This document shows, in pieces, positions 5,171 through 5,371 of a stretch of DNA of 5,371 nucleotides (position 1 is its first letter; every line of letters begins with the position of its first letter). This stretch comes from Thermoplasmata archaeon (lineage in GTDB: Archaea; Thermoplasmatota; E2; DHVEG-1). The notes beneath the pieces are model-generated. The model made no database searches. It had not been told where the DNA came from and saw only the letters and a program-made list of their open reading frames with translations. A program made the position numbers and the translations under genes. The DNA lies in NCBI GenBank assembly GCA_003651045.1, contig QMTJ01000087.1, positions 1 through 5,371 on the forward strand, in the 5' to 3' direction.

Positions 5171-5371
5171 ATGAAACGTTTAAAACTTAGATGTAAACCC
5201 TTAGATGTTTTATTAGACGGAGGGATAGAAAGCCAAATTATTACTGAAGTATATGGCGAGGCAGGTACTGGTAAAACCAACCTGTGTTTACAAGCATCTA
5301 GAGAATGCGTTCTCCATAGTAAAAAAGTTGTTTACATAGACTGCGAAGGTGTATCAATAGAGAGACTTGAA
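5171..5371 (+). CDS. radB: DNA repair and recombination protein RadB (partial, N-terminal 67 codons)
   Basis: The frame is open from the ATG to the right edge, giving the first 67 residues. RadB is a euryarchaeal RecA/Rad51-superfamily paralogue of RadA that binds DNA and is thought to assist recombinational repair rather than carry out strand exchange itself. The start MKRLKLRCKPLDVLLDGGIE has the short lead typical of RadB, without the helix-hairpin-helix domain of RadA. The LDxLLxGGIE core strand is followed by EVYGEAGTGKTN (26-37), the Walker A motif with K35 and T36, then KKVVYIDCEG (51-60), which matches the IDTEG strand found in this family. A KaiC-like or other RecA-fold ATPase is a weaker alternative, because Walker B and the C-terminal half lie outside the window. 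It is on the same strand as pheT and the thiolation gene, but it has its own promoter block. Confidence 0.88.
   Translation, partial: MKRLKLRCKPLDVLLDGGIESQIITEVYGEAGTGKTNLCLQASRECVLHSKKVVYIDCEGVSIERLE

Overview
The window reads as chromosomal DNA of an AT-rich archaeon, most likely a euryarchaeon. Four things point there. The phenylalanyl-tRNA synthetase beta chain has the short archaeal/eukaryal architecture. A RecA-fold protein of the RadB type, known from Euryarchaeota, begins at the right edge. A GT81-type glucosyl-3-phosphoglycerate synthase resembles, from memory, the methanogen enzymes. Promoters look archaeal (T-rich TATA-like boxes), and several genes have no Shine-Dalgarno site. 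A finer taxonomic placement is not possible from this sequence.

Left half (1-2331, minus strand): a three-gene cluster that looks like a compatible-solute operon. In transcription order it holds a HAD phosphatase (2331-1678), glucosyl-3-phosphoglycerate synthase GpgS (1648-449) and a second GT-A glycosyltransferase (414 to beyond base 1). The last gene starts with TTG behind a very strong Shine-Dalgarno site and is cut by the window edge. Gaps are 29 and 34 bases. The expected chemistry is NDP-glucose + 3-phosphoglycerate -> glucosyl-3-phosphoglycerate (GpgS), then dephosphorylation to glucosylglycerate (the HAD protein, inferred). The extra glycosyltransferase may add a further sugar or act on a related acceptor. 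This is the most interesting part of the window.

Middle (2332-2483): a divergent intergenic region that must carry promoters for both the osmolyte operon and pheT.

Right half (2484-5371, plus strand): information-processing genes. pheT (2484-4118) is followed by a tRNA 2-thiouridine synthetase of the TtuA/NcsA family (4173-5087) with a full set of zinc and Fe-S ligands, and then by the first 67 codons of radB (from 5171). No pheS lies next to pheT inside the window. The thiolase and radB genes each have a very similar TTTTTATG-CAAGG block about 40 bases before the start codon, so they probably have their own promoters. A perfect 17-base palindrome (5105-5121) lies just upstream of the radB promoter block. 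No RNA genes, mobile elements or CRISPR arrays were seen.
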